In this document: in pieces, positions 1 through 11,000 of the stretch
How the letters are laid out: each line of letters begins with the position of its first letter
Numbering within the stretch: the first letter of the stretch is position 1
Assembly (NCBI GenBank): GCA_033439265.1
Contig: JAVTVX010000026.1
Span: 9,921,001 to 9,985,000, forward strand
Direction of reading: 5' to 3'
Source: Dillenia suffruticosa
Taxonomy: Eukaryota > Streptophyta > Magnoliopsida > Dilleniales > Dilleniaceae
Length of the DNA stretch: 64,000 bases
Notes under the pieces: generated by a model
The model's database searches: none
What the model was told of the DNA's origin: nothing
What the model saw: the letters and a program-made list of their open reading frames with translations, nothing else
Made by a program: the position numbers and the translations under genes

Positions 1-1246
1 ATTAATTTTTTTGGATTTTGTGGGCCAGGCACGATCAATGTCAAAACATATATAGCATTTTCATACACATACCAGGTGAAAGATTGTATGGAGTTAAGAT
101 AATTGGCCAACATGAATACGTTTTTCCCGAGTTGCCAAATGGAGCAAAACCATCAACACAAAGACCCAATTTAATGTTTCGAGTCTCTTTTGCAAACTCA
201 GGATATATTCTATCAAAATGTTTCCATGCCTCTGCGTCTGAAGGATGACACATTAGACCCTCTTCTGTTTGATGGTTTGCATGCCACATCATGTGTTCAG
301 CTGTGGCCTTAGATGCATAAAGCCTTTACAATAGGGGGATTAAGGGCAAATAAAACATTTGCTTGTATGATTTCCGCTTGTTACGACCCGTCCTCCTACT
401 ACTCTTGTACCTACATTGGTTACAAAATTTACAAAATTCTGCATTTTCATCGTCCATCCAATATAACATACAACCCTGACTACATACATTAATTCTTACC
501 ACAGGAAGACCCAAGTCTTTCACTAACTTTTTCATATCGTAAAGATCACTTGGGATGATGTGATCACGAGGCAATACTTCTCGAATTACTTAAACAAATT
601 CATTGAAGCATTCCTCAGACACATTATATTTTGCCTTGATATTTAACAGTCTTGCCATCACTGATAACTTAGTGTGAGTGCCACAACCTCCCCACAAAAG
701 TTCATCTGCAGCTTTCAACACTTCCCCAAACTGATCAGACAAAAAATTCTCATTACTTGCATTCTCATCAACACCTATTACTTCTACCTCCTGCGATGGT
801 TCTGCATCACTAATATACACTTGTTCAAATATTGGAGCAGAACTAGTACTTGCATGGTTCGATTGTAAAACAACATTATCAGATGCATCAATTACCATTC
901 TCTAATATGGGTTTAAATGGTCGTAATCATATTCTCCTCTATTGGAAAATTGTCAACTTCTTCCATATTCTTCCTCAGATGTAAACGGTTCACCATGACA
1001 AGTCCAATTATAGTAATTCGGAGTAAAACTAAATCTACAAAAATGTTCCCTAACTTTATCACTCACATGAAACTTACCATTACTACACTTCCTGCAAGAA
1101 CACCTTAACTTATTTCCATCCATGAACTCAACTTTATTACTAGCGAAATCCAAAAATTATTCCAACCCAATATGAAACTCATCGGTCAATCATCGACGAT
1201 CAAGTAAATTCTTATTATACATCCACACTCTATCGTTTTGCATCAT
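1..1246 (-). pseudogene. CACTA (En/Spm) TNP2-type transposase, 5' part, decayed
   Basis: This is the N-terminal part of a TNP2/TNPD-family transposase, which in intact elements binds the ends of a CACTA transposon and moves it by cut-and-paste. The N-terminal transposase-associated domain lies at about 1205-970, with a Cys pair in LRCSCRKCSNGKF and the YNWTCHGE motif. The TNP2 domain follows from about 640 to 1, with MLYWMDDENAEFCKFCNQCRYK and, near the edge, EEGLMCHPSDAEAWKHFDR and the YSCWPIILTPYNL stretch. One minus frame carries the whole similarity but holds six in-frame stops (near 1191, 1158, 954, 903, 591 and 327). A one-base loss near 43 moves the frame for the last visible residues. 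I chose the tandem ATG at 1246/1243 because it opens the conserved N-terminus (MMQNDRVWMYNKNLLDRR). The gene runs off the left edge, so the DDE core is not visible. It cannot make a transposase. Confidence 0.92.
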
Positions 1247-2059
1247 CTCTCTACGAATTAAAAAAACAAAAGGTTTGAGAAGAGGCAACAGACTTATATG
1301 CAAGAGATATATTTGAACATATAGGCAAGCTCTCAATTTATCCTTTTCAGTTTTGCAAGAGAGAACTTTTAATGAAAAGGAAAGATAATTATGAGCAACC
1401 ATTGTAAAAAAAAAATAGAGGTTTTATTTTTAAATCCTAACTTGGTAAGGAAACTAACCCATAGGAGTAGAGAAGAGTTATGGAGATGATCCCAAAACAT
1501 ATGTGGGTCAATTCCAAAAAAAAAATGTGCTAATAATTTAAAATAATCAAATATATACTAAGGAATAGGCCAAATATTTTCCATCTAATTCACAAAGGTA
1601 CTCACACCCAGCCTCCCATATTTAGGAAGACAAACAGTTAACCTACTTCAACATAGAGAATAATTGACTAAAATTTAACACGGATAAAGTGGTACAGGAT
1701 TAGGTTTAGTAAACAGTATCATTACTCAAGTCACTGAAAGGAGGGATTAGTATAAACTAGAGACATTACCTTAAGATTCCCAAGGAATAAAGGTGAGCAT
1801 AATGTACAAGGAAAAATACCAAACTCAAAATTTGTTGACGCAGTTTGAAAAGTATTTATGGGTTAAATTAGTTAACAATGTTTTAAAAATATACGGTTTT
1901 AAAAATCTCTTAAAAACAAATGATGTTGCTCTTGGAGGCATATTGTCGAACATATTTTATGCGTTATTCATACACTTATCTTATTTACCACAAATGACGT
2001 TGCTGTCATAGGCATAGAGGCATATTGTCGAATATATTTCATGCGTTATTCATACATTT
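1247..2059. other. Upstream leader of the CACTA transposase, AT-rich
   Basis: No gene is recognisable here. Because it lies 5' of the transposase start on the minus strand, it may be transposon leader or intron. It holds an imperfect direct repeat: a stretch of about 50 bp beginning GAGGCATATTGTCGAA at 1936 recurs at about 2017 (81 bp apart). Confidence 0.5.
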
Positions 2060-2480
2060 ACCTTAATTATCACTAAACATTTGATTGGACCAATTGGATT
2101 GATTTATATTTCCATCCAGACGATGAGGTGGAGAAGAGAAGAGAGAGGGAGAGAAGACGAACCTGATAGATGAGCTGAAGAGAGAAAAGCCTTCGTCGAG
2201 CTGTGTTGGAGATGAAGCTGAGAGACAGAGAGAGGATAAGATGAAGAGAGAAGGCTGTGTGTCAGTGAGAGGTGAACAAAAAAAGGCGAACGTAAATGAG
2301 GATGAAACCATCAGAAAAGAAAAGAAAAACAAAGAGAAAGAAGATGAGGTGGAGAAGAGAAGAGACGAACCTGAGAGATAAACCGAACCGAAGAGGGAAA
2401 ACCTTTGCCGCTAAGTTAATATGAGATGAGGTGGGAGCTGGTTGCTGCGATTGAGCATATGGCAACGACCGAAGATGACG
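2060..2480. repeat. GA-rich leader with an internal direct duplication
   Basis: The tract is rich in GAGA/GAAG on the plus strand. A block starting GATGAGGTGGAGAAGAG near 2123 recurs near 2344, so the tract duplicated once with a step of about 220 bp. Long minus-strand open frames here are CT-rich low complexity (Ser/Phe/Leu) and not convincing genes. The position between the transposase start and the subterminal repeats fits a CACTA 5' leader. Confidence 0.55.
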
Positions 2481-2624
2481 ATGGTTAGGGATGAAGGATG
2501 CGATGCGATGGAGAGAAGATGCAAGCGGCTAGGGGAGTTGCGGCAAGACTTAGGGTATTCGTGTGTAAAAGAAAAACGAATCTAAGAACAACCCTAGATA
2601 GTACAACCCTTGATAGTACAAGTT

Positions 2625-2700
2625 CTTACTAAGCGACAGAATAATGAATCTATCGCTAAACCCTAAGTTAGTGACGGGTTATGAAAACCATCACTAAATG
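2625..2700. repeat. CACTA-type subterminal inverted repeats
   Basis: Two imperfect palindromic units occur side by side: AGCGACAG...CTATCGCT (2632-2658) and AGTGACGG...CCATCACT (2669-2694). They resemble the TTAGCGACGG units that fill the ends of the CACTA elements near 28.7 and 29.95 kb. This suggests the right-hand end of the CACTA element that carries the transposase. I could not find a clean TAGTG terminus or target duplication. Confidence 0.5.
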
Positions 2701-3775
2701 AATTCTTCACTTATTTCTCACTTACTACTTACTTACTCTTACTCTCCTACTCTTACTCTCCATTACTACTATCATCTCTAAATTTCTTTTTACTAATTTC
2801 TTAATAGTATTAGTATAAGAATTAAATATATTAGAATGCATCGTTTATTTTTTAGAATGAGCAAAAAAAATTATTTAATTTTTACCTTTAGAAACACTTA
2901 GCCAAAGAAAGAAAGAAAGTAATCTTGCATTGTTGATATTTTCATCTACTCCGATCTATCGATCTACTCCAAGAACCGAATATTCTTCCATTGTTGATTT
3001 GTTTGAAAGTAATCTTGCAATTCAAAAATGAACGAAATAAAATTAAATAGATTAATTTTTATTTACCAGTAGATACGTGCATATCACCCAAGTCTAATTA
3101 TGGGAGTGGACTCTGACTATGACTATATAGCAAGAAATCTTATCAATTCCTCTCTCGGTTATTTAATTGATTCACCATTCCTTTTTCTAAATGCCATTTT
3201 CTAAATCCCAAAAATATTGACCGAACCAAACCAAATCAAATCTATGTTTTTAATATGAGAAGAAATTTTTGGAAACAATTTTGTTCATTTGCCGCGCCAA
3301 AATGAATTGAAATCTTTGCCAAAATTAATTTAAGTACCGCTATCAAAAATTAATAATAACCTTGGTGGGTCGCATCTCTCTACTAAATTAAAAATTTAAG
3401 AAGTAAGAGGGTTAAGTAAATAAAAATTTTAGGATTTGCTTAGGTTAAGTAAGAGGGTTAAGTAAGAGGGTTAAGCAAGAGGGTTATAAGAGGTAAATGT
3501 TCTAATCATAGATCAATCATAATCATGCTAAATTTGAGTAATTGTTAAAAGGAGATTAGTATTTGAATATTTAAAGCAACCCGTCTCAAACAAAAGACAA
3601 AAGTTTTTGAATAAAATGAAAGTTTTTGGCGGTTTTGACATATTAAATTTTTTAAAGGTTTCAAAAAATTTTGAATTAAAATGATAAAAGTAATTCATAT
3701 GATTATAAATTTTATAAAATAATGTTAATAAATACAAATGAGTAATTTCATAAAATTAAAAATGGAGTAATTAGT
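2701..3775. other. AT-rich spacer, no gene seen
   Basis: No coding similarity was found. The only structure is a short degenerate tandem run of GGGTTAAGTAAGA-type units at about 3405-3490. It is not a telomere repeat. Confidence 0.6.
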
Positions 3776-4276
3776 GCCGTCGCACGGGTGGCATGGCCGT
3801 GTGGAGCGTCCGGTCCCATGCGCGGGCGCCTTGGTGCCAGGGTTGGCATGGCCAGGAGCCCACGCTGCCCTTTCAAGCGCAGGTGCCCGGGTACCCGGGC
3901 TGGCATAGCCGGGAGCTCGCGCTGCCCTTGCTGCTCGCATCCCCAAGTCACTGGCCCTTTGCTGCTCAAATGCCCGGCACGAGCGCTGCATAAGGCTGGC
4001 CTTGGCTGATCGGCTATGTGCATACATGGATGGCCTGCGCGGTGGCATGAGCGGGCGCCCCCTCTGGATTGGCTGTGGGCCGGCACTGGCTTCGCCGGGC
4101 GCCTGCGCGGCCCCTTTCACGCATTCCCTTCGCGGGCGTTGCATGCTCGCATGCCACGCCGTGTGCTGCATGCTCGCATGCCACGCCGTGTGCTGTATGC
4201 GCGCATGCCACACTGTGTGGCATGTGCAGGTGCCAGCCGTCGCATGGCCGGCCATTGGCGGCCTGATTGCGGCGTA
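3776..4276. repeat. GC-rich island A with a 27-bp tandem repeat
   Basis: About 500 bp of very GC- and CpG-rich sequence with sharp borders to AT-rich DNA on both sides. GCATG, GGGCGCC and CCCGGG words recur throughout. A 27-bp unit starting GCATGCTCGCATGCCACGCC is present twice exactly (4141-4167, 4168-4194) and a third time with changes (4195-4221). Open frames exist on both strands only because AT-rich stop codons are rare here, and none resembles a protein. Similar islands lie near 21.0, 26.2, 27.0, 28.0 and 31.3 kb. Confidence 0.75.
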
Positions 4277-4436
4277 GGAACCAATTTTTTCATAATATAA
4301 ACATAAAAAAAAATTAAAAATGAAATAGATATGAAAAATAAGAAAAATATTTTACATTTAATATTTAATATTTGGATGCGAGATATTATATTATGGTACA
4401 TGAAAGATACACGAAAAAAAAAAGAAAAATTTGGAA

Positions 4437-6004
4437 TTATGGAAATTGAACTTTGGGTCGAAATTTTTTTGCGCTGGTTGGTTGAGAAGATGTTGCAGTT
4501 CCATGGGTCGCAGAAGCAGTCCCACCGGCAGAGGATGGTATTCCCCTTATCACTTCATCGATACGAAAAGGGTTAGGATCATGTCTCGGTCTGGGAGGAG
4601 AAGCAAATGCAGACCATGGAGGATGAGGACGAATGACGAATGGGTAAGCCGGGTAGGCAGAGCTCCCAACTGGTTGCGCGGTTCTGAAGGAAGATGGTCC
4701 TGGTTGCGCGGTTCCGAGCTACAAATGAACTCATATACAAGTAATAAAATTACTATTCACCCGTAGATCCCCCTCCATATTCATCAAGCGACCTACCATT
4801 TTCATATGATCTTCCTAGTTCTGTTCCTTAAAATGATCATCACGCCGCCTAAATTCATCAAAATTATACCTCAATTCACTCACTTGGGTTTACATTTGTC
4901 TAATTTCTTTTCCTGATTCTCCCACTTCGCTGCGAATCTCACCGACTTCACTATGAACCTAGCCTACTTCACTGCGAACACTATCCAACTACAATTTCGT
5001 ATTATTCATGTATTCAAACAATTCTTCCCACCTTTTTTTTTCTTTTCATTTTCATTGTCATCATTTACATCATTTACATCATTTACATCATCATGAACTT
5101 CTTCCCCTCCTTCCGCTCGTGGTTGTGGCTCTGGTACTGGAATACCTCTTTTTTTTTTTAAATTAATCCAAATACCATTTTCATATACCCAATAACCTTT
5201 TCGTAAAGTTCTATGATTTATACTATTTTTAATTATATTTAATTGTAAATGATTTTCTTTCTCTAGATTTATTTCTTGACTTTTCAAAATACCACTCATC
5301 GTACTACGATACGATAAATTATTATTAAAATCTTTTGAAGATAACATAAAATAAGGAAGTAAAAAGTGTAAACCCGGATTTTTTCTTTCAATTATACATG
5401 CCATTAGCCAAAAATCATCTCTCGTAATAGATGTATAATTTCATGCACGTGGTTTAATAACATGTATAATGAGAAAGTGAAGAATTCTTTCTTGAAAATT
5501 TAAATCAGTAGCATTTGAACTAAAAAATTCTAAATTATCATTATTAAAAACTATTATAGCGTCCATTATTATTTCACTATTTAAATACATAGCACACTCT
5601 TCATATTCCGTCCAACAAAGATCAGCCTCTGTACATATCATTTTAGGAGTCACTTTAATTATTTCACCATCAAAATATGTTTCAAACCTACAGGAAGTAA
5701 TATTGCCATCAATAACTACACAATCATTATCCATCTTTTTCATATTATTATAAAAAATTCTAACAGCATTCTCATATATATTTTTATTTGGATTAAGAAT
5801 TCAAGATGGACACACTTCTTTTAAAAAACTTACGTACTCAAAATTTATACTATCCAAAAAATTCCAATCAATTAATCAGCCCGAACTAATATTCCGATGA
5901 GAAAATATCTTTTGAAATAGATTGTTTTTTTTCATTGATGGAAAGTGTTTGTTTTCTTCCGAAACCATCGTAATTCTTTTTGCTTTTTTAGACGAGGAGG
6001 CCAT
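4437..6004 (-). pseudogene. Plant transposon-associated protein (coiled coil and Pro-rich tail), decayed
   Basis: The similarity starts at the ATG at 6004 (MASSSKKAKRI) and runs to a natural stop at 4437-4439. Three parts are seen. First comes a domain at about 5960-5250 (for example TEADLCWTEYEECAMYLNSE, then RDDFWLMACIIERKNPGLHF), which in layout recalls the plant-specific 'putative plant transposon protein' domain next to retroelements. Second is an acidic stretch with DVNDVNDVNDDNENE, then a heptad-like coiled coil at about 5040-4880 with repeated SEVGEIRSEVGE words. Third is an open Pro/Ser-rich tail at about 4700-4437 (PSSFRTAQPVGSSAYPAY). The reading frame is broken in several places, so no product is expected. 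The family assignment is by general pattern and tentative. The role of such proteins is unknown to me. Confidence 0.6.
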
Positions 6005-6737
6005 TGTCGATGGTCGAGTTGGTGAGTTTGGAGAGGCACTGAAGAGGTGGTTTGAAGGAGAGGGTAGGAAGGAGCCGTGAAGGAAGCTTGCGGTGGCGAG
6101 AGGACAGTTTGTGTGAGAGTGAGTAAAGTGGCCAGAGGACTAAAGTTTGTTGGAGACTGAGTATGGAGAGAGGAATGGGATGAGTAAGAATTAAGTAAAT
6201 AGCACTACTGTTAGCTCGTGTTAGCTTGGGTAACTAGATAGAGTACAGGTAGCTGGATAGAGTGTAGTAGTGTACCAGAGAAGAGTGCAAAAGTATCGGG
6301 TAGCTAGATAAAGTGCAGTAGTGTAGAGTAGTGTAGATGGAGAGTGCAGAAATAGCTGGAGTGAGCAGTGTAGCTGGAGAGTGGAAAAAAGCTAGAGTGC
6401 AGTGAGCTTAGTGAGGCAGTGGGAGTTGCAGAAATTTCAAGTTGATTGTTTTCTTGTGGGTCGTAGCAGTGCAGTGTAGTGTTTGTGTAGGGCATTGGAA
6501 GGTAGTGCAGGTGCGGTGGCTGAGTGGCGTGGCGTGGCGTGGACTGAGTGGAGTGCAGAGTGCGAGGAGGAGGAGTCCTGTCGTGGCAGCAGCAGCGTTC
6601 AAAATTTGAAAGTTGAAATTTCCTGTTCGCGTAAATACGATGACCAAGTAAAATTCAAACTTGTCAGTGTTCAGCTTGAAGAAGTTCTGTCGGTTTGTCA
6701 CGAGCCAAGTTGAAACTTCAAACTTCAAATAGCGTGG

Positions 6738-6740
<3 letters not shown>
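6005..6740. other. Promoter-side low-complexity DNA of the 4.4-6.0 kb pseudogene
   Basis: G-rich on the plus strand, with degenerate repeats of the TAGCTGGATAGAGTG / GCAGTAGTGTAGAG type at about 6210-6420 and GGCGTGGCGTGGCGTGG at about 6520-6545. No protein similarity was found. It may be the decayed leader and promoter of the minus-strand pseudogene. Confidence 0.45.

Positions 6741-6777
<37 letters not shown>
6741..6777. repeat. Uninterrupted T37 tract
   Basis: Thirty-seven consecutive T residues. It could be the poly(A) tail, read on the minus strand, of a retroposed copy lying to the right, or simple slippage. No LINE or SINE body is recognisable next to it. Confidence 0.9.
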
Positions 6778-8467
6778 CTGTTTTCTTGTTATTTTTTTCT
6801 TCCTTCTATCCATATATATTTTTTAAATTTATTCTTTATCTCCATAGAAAACAAATTTGTGAAGTAATTAATTTTTTTATAAACTTTTGTGAAAATATCT
6901 TTTGTTTATACTATTTATTATTTCTTCAATTATTTATTTTTGTTTAGCTAGATAGACAAACGATTTTTTTTTTGCTACAAACAAATCGTGTGAAACTCAA
7001 ACTATATAATTATTTTTTATTTTTCCTCAAATTGTTATTATTAGAAAAAAATATAAAGAATTCTTTTGTAGAAAAAAAAAAGATCGTTAGATGTTAATGA
7101 GACAAAAAAAACTTTATTGTAATATTAAAAAATTTAGATGACTAAAAGATTAAAAAAAATATGATTATTAAGAAATAAAAAACATCAGCCTCTTTTCTAA
7201 AAATTTGTTGAAAAAGAAATATTTAAAATTTTTTTTTGTTTCTATTTATTTATTTCTCTATATTTTCTTTCCTTTGGCATGACTTCTATTTATTTGAAAA
7301 TGATACTGCCTATTTATTTGTGGAAACCATAAGATTAAATTGGTCTCAATTGGACTGAGAACAACTATATCTGTGATTCAAATCTGAACTCAAGTAGCCA
7401 TGCTTACCGGGTTGCCTTTTTCTTTGCTTTGAGTAGCAGGAAAAAGTAAACACCGAAAAGAAAAAGAATTTGGCAAATTGGATTGGGACATGGCCATGGG
7501 TGACGTTGACAAACTGTTCTCCCAAAATACTTGAACTACTATTTGTGTGTGTGTGAGAGAGAGAGAGAGAGAGTGTGTACTTAAACTAATACTCAAACAA
7601 ATCTAAGGAGTTTTCTACACAATTCCATTATTATTTCATAGATCCATGCACATGGAGAGAGGACAATTTGAGATTGGAATTGGAATGTAAATTTTGTAAT
7701 TAATGGAATGAAAATTTAAATTCATTTAAAATTTAATGTTAAATAATTGTAAAATTATATATATTATTTAAATTTACTTTAATTAAAATGATTATACATA
7801 AAAATAAATTGAATTATATTAAGTTTTCTTATAGCCACATAGCTATTCAATTCAATTCGTTTGATTTGAGTTTAATGCGTTTGATTTGAGTTTATTTGAG
7901 TTTATTGGCATGCGTATTGAATAAGAGTGGTCGTGGCCACAGTGTTGGATGCCGAGTCAAAATCCAACCTTGTTCTCTTTCAATTATGAATTATGGTGGG
8001 GACAGATGAATTATGGCGGGGACAGATGCAATGCCACACTTTTGGTCTGGAATTTGCCACGTGAATTCCATGGCCAGTAGTGCCATAAACACTATGCTTG
8101 TCTCTTTAAAACATTCATCAGTTTAATTCAATTTTATTATTTTTTAAGAGAATACATTTATTGCTAATACACTATGTACCATGCCCGATGAAAATCTCAC
8201 AGCTGCTGCTGATGGTATTCTTAAAAATTTCTAACCATGGTTTCTTGGAGTGGTCTTCACAAATTGTTCTTGAATGCTTATCTTAAAAAATTAAATGATA
8301 CTCCAACTTGGTCAGTTGGAATTTACTAAATAAAAACGTGTTGAATAAGACTGATGTAGATAGTCAATACCATAACCACTTGTAGCATGAACTCAGGTGC
8401 GAAAAAGAATCTCAACTTGTAAATTAGTAAATTACGTGTGTCAAATATGGAGAGGACAATTCAAAGA
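6778..8467. other. AT-rich spacer with dispersed repeats, no gene seen
   Basis: A poly-A/T-rich block at about 7040-7270 (around GAGACAAAAAAAACTTTATTG) recurs in diverged form at about 19500-19760. A second block at about 7650-7805 recurs at about 18295-18455 (shared AATTGTAAAATTATATATAT). A TG/AG dinucleotide run lies near 7545-7575. The block at 8440-8467 (ATGGAGAGGACAATTCAAAG) resembles 7652-7670 and 18299-18318. No coding signal is visible. Confidence 0.5.
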
Positions 8468-8472
8468 AAAGT
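8468..8472 (+). repeat. Target-site duplication AAAGT, left of gypsy element 1
   Basis: AAAGT directly precedes the 5' LTR and is repeated exactly after the 3' LTR at 18273-18277. Five base pairs is the usual size for Ty3/gypsy insertion. Confidence 0.9.
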
Positions 8473-10746
8473 TGTGGCACCATCGAAAAAAAAAAAGTCA
8501 AAAGTCACTTTCCCAATTTCCTTTTCCCTCATTTCTCTCCCGTCACTCTCTCATCTCTCGCCCTCAATCTCTCCCTCTCTGTTTCTCTCATTCTCTCTCT
8601 CTCTCTCTCTCCCGATTCTCTCTCTCTCTGTTTCACACTCTCTGCCTCCCTCTTCGTCACTGTCCACTGCCACACGCCACCACCGCATGTCTCTCTCTCT
8701 CTCTCTCTAATTCGTCTCTTGCACGACAGAACTCCTCCCCCATTCTCTCGCTCGCGCAGGATAGAGTCCTCTCGTTCTCTCCCTTGCTTGCACGGTGCTC
8801 TGTGCTAGCATTGCTCTTCGATAACCCATCCTAAATCAGAGCTTATTAGACAACTGTGAGCCCTAGGCCGACTGCGATTCCTTCCTTGTACGGGTAAGGG
8901 ATGACTACAGATCTTAGTTCTAGGGTTTTGATTTCCATAGTGAGTAAGTTTAATTACTGAACTTTACTTTGAATTGGAAACATTGCAGGTCCCGGGATGA
9001 ATTGAATGGCGCACGAAAGCTATAGGACTGCAAATTGTGAAACCCTAGGTGAGAGAAATTTTAGTTGCTTCGAAAATTGAATGAGTTTAGTCTGAATTTA
9101 GAATGAGAGCCTTGTATATGTCTGAAAATGTGGGGAAATTGAAGAGAAAGCATTTTCCTGAAATTTGATATGTGATTTCTAGGGTTACGTCTAAATTCTA
9201 CACTAATTTAAGCTGAATTATATGAAAGAAACGTGTTAAATGAAATTAGAAACTTATTGGGTTGATTAGAATAGTTTTCCTTGGAGTTTGAATTGAAATT
9301 GTGAATTATTGGTCTAGGTTGACCTTTTGGAGACTTGAAAGGAGTTATTTTGGAAAAACTTGTGGAAATAGGGAGTAAATACCCTCCTTAGAGGTGAGTG
9401 GATGGTCCATTGCGTTATAAATGAGCAAAATGAGTTTAAAATTGTTTTATAAATGATTTTGTAAGATTTTTACATATTTTATATAACTTTTTTTGTGATT
9501 GTGGGATGTCCGGACTGAATTGTGAAGCATGAATGCATCCATTGTATTTATAAATGCATATGTGCCACATGTGATTTGATATTACTCTATAAATTGCAAT
9601 GACATGAAATTGATGATTGTTTGCTAGAAATTATGGCACATGACTTGAGAAATGATATATTTGAGAAATGCATGGTGTTAGTAGTTAATGGCTATAGTCA
9701 TTCCTTCCACGGAGCGACCCGATGGGGTAGCGTGGTTGGGGTTTCATTGCGAGAGAGGTATACGCGGCCTCTTCTCTGCCACGTCGGATTATCCAGATTG
9801 TGAAGCATGTAAGGTTCGATGGGACCCTTGTGATTTTCTAAAAGAATACTTGATGTGGATGCATACTTTGTGAATTATCTGATTTATTGAAAATGTTTTG
9901 ATATATATGAAGTATTGTTTGAGATATGTTTTGACCTTCCCACATTCACCCCTCATTTATTAACAATCATACTATTGCACTCCAATCACTGAGTATTCCC
10001 CAATACTGACCCCTCTTTTCATATTTTACAGAGGACACTTAGTGCGGAGACTGCATGGGGATTGAAGCTTGCGAAGGATTTTTGCCATTTTGTGCAGGTA
10101 TTACAGTGATGTCGGGTTATTTTAGTTGATTTGGAAATCCATGGAAGGGAAAACTTGTATAATTCTTTTGGTATGGATTAAATCAATACTTGTTTCATAT
10201 ATGGGAGCAAGTATTGATGAAATCCTTACATAGTTTGTGATGGAATTCGTACGAAACTTATTCATTTTCTTTTAACTCTCATCTGGGACATTTGGATTGA
10301 AATTCTGAGTTTCGATACTTTCTTTTGGATTTGTGAAGTTCTGTACATCTCATACCACTTGAATTTTATTGACGCTAGCTCGCTTCTTCATGCGAGTGGT
10401 AGTAAAATCCTGCGATTATGATTTGTGATTTCTTTTGTTTTAAATGCTTTAATTGTGTCGAGAATTTTGAAACGGCTGGAATGGCCAATTTTGCATGCGT
10501 GCATGTACAGGAACCCCCGCCCTATTTGTGTGTCAACGCATGCTCGTGTGTGCAAGGATGGACCGGATGGGTCCTTTGCATGTGTATTGTTATATGATTT
10601 TCCTATTTCTGATGGAGTTATGTATTGGATGAGTTGCTGAACTGATTTGTAGCCTTGCGGAGTCCCGGTATATGGGGAGATTCTGCTCGTGTATCGAGAC
10701 AATGTGGCGGCTGTTGCGTGGTCGATCTGAGGATCGGGGCGTGACA
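8473..10746 (+). repeat. 5' LTR of gypsy element 1
   Basis: 2274 bp, from TGTGGCACC to GGGGCGTGACA. It opens with an A-run and a long CT-rich tract (8500-8750), which explains the Ser/Leu-rich spurious frames there. It aligns along its length with 15904-18272 except for an indel of about 100 bp near 9797-9815. Confidence 0.93.
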
Positions 10747-10753
10747 CCTTTAT

Positions 10754-10764
10754 TGGTATCAGAG
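10754..10764 (+). other. Primer-binding site (tRNA-iMet) of gypsy element 1
   Basis: TGGTATCAGAG lies 7 bp after the LTR end, the standard match to the 3' end of plant initiator tRNA-Met used to prime minus-strand synthesis. Confidence 0.9.
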
Positions 10765-11000
10765 ACAGGTTCATGATTTTAAAAGTTTAATGGTTTTGGA
10801 TATAATTTCAAATGTTTCCAAATGTCCCGAAAGTTTTCTAAAAACTTTGAAACGTTTGGTTTTCGAAAAAAGTTTTCGAAGAATGTACAAAGTCTTTCAT
10901 GGATTTCTTAGGAAATTAGAAATATTCTTTTTAGGGGGTTAAGTATTAGCCTTCGCTTAACCCTTTGACTTAATGGTAACTTCTTGTTGTGTAGATCACT

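Noticed and set aside
3405-3490. GGGTTAAG run as interstitial telomere repeat
   Set aside because: The plant telomere unit is TTTAGGG/CCCTAAA; the unit here is longer, irregular and does not match.
3725-4300. Several overlapping open frames of 65-176 codons on both strands in GC island A
   Set aside because: They exist in most frames at once, are dominated by Ala/His/Arg/Cys/Met from GCATG-type repeats, and run into AT-rich DNA without a sensible start or end. Compositional artefact.
8397-8834. 145-codon Ser/Leu-rich plus frame (and its counterpart at 15854-16231)
   Set aside because: Product of the CT-rich tract near the LTR start; crosses the LTR border, so it cannot be a conserved gene.
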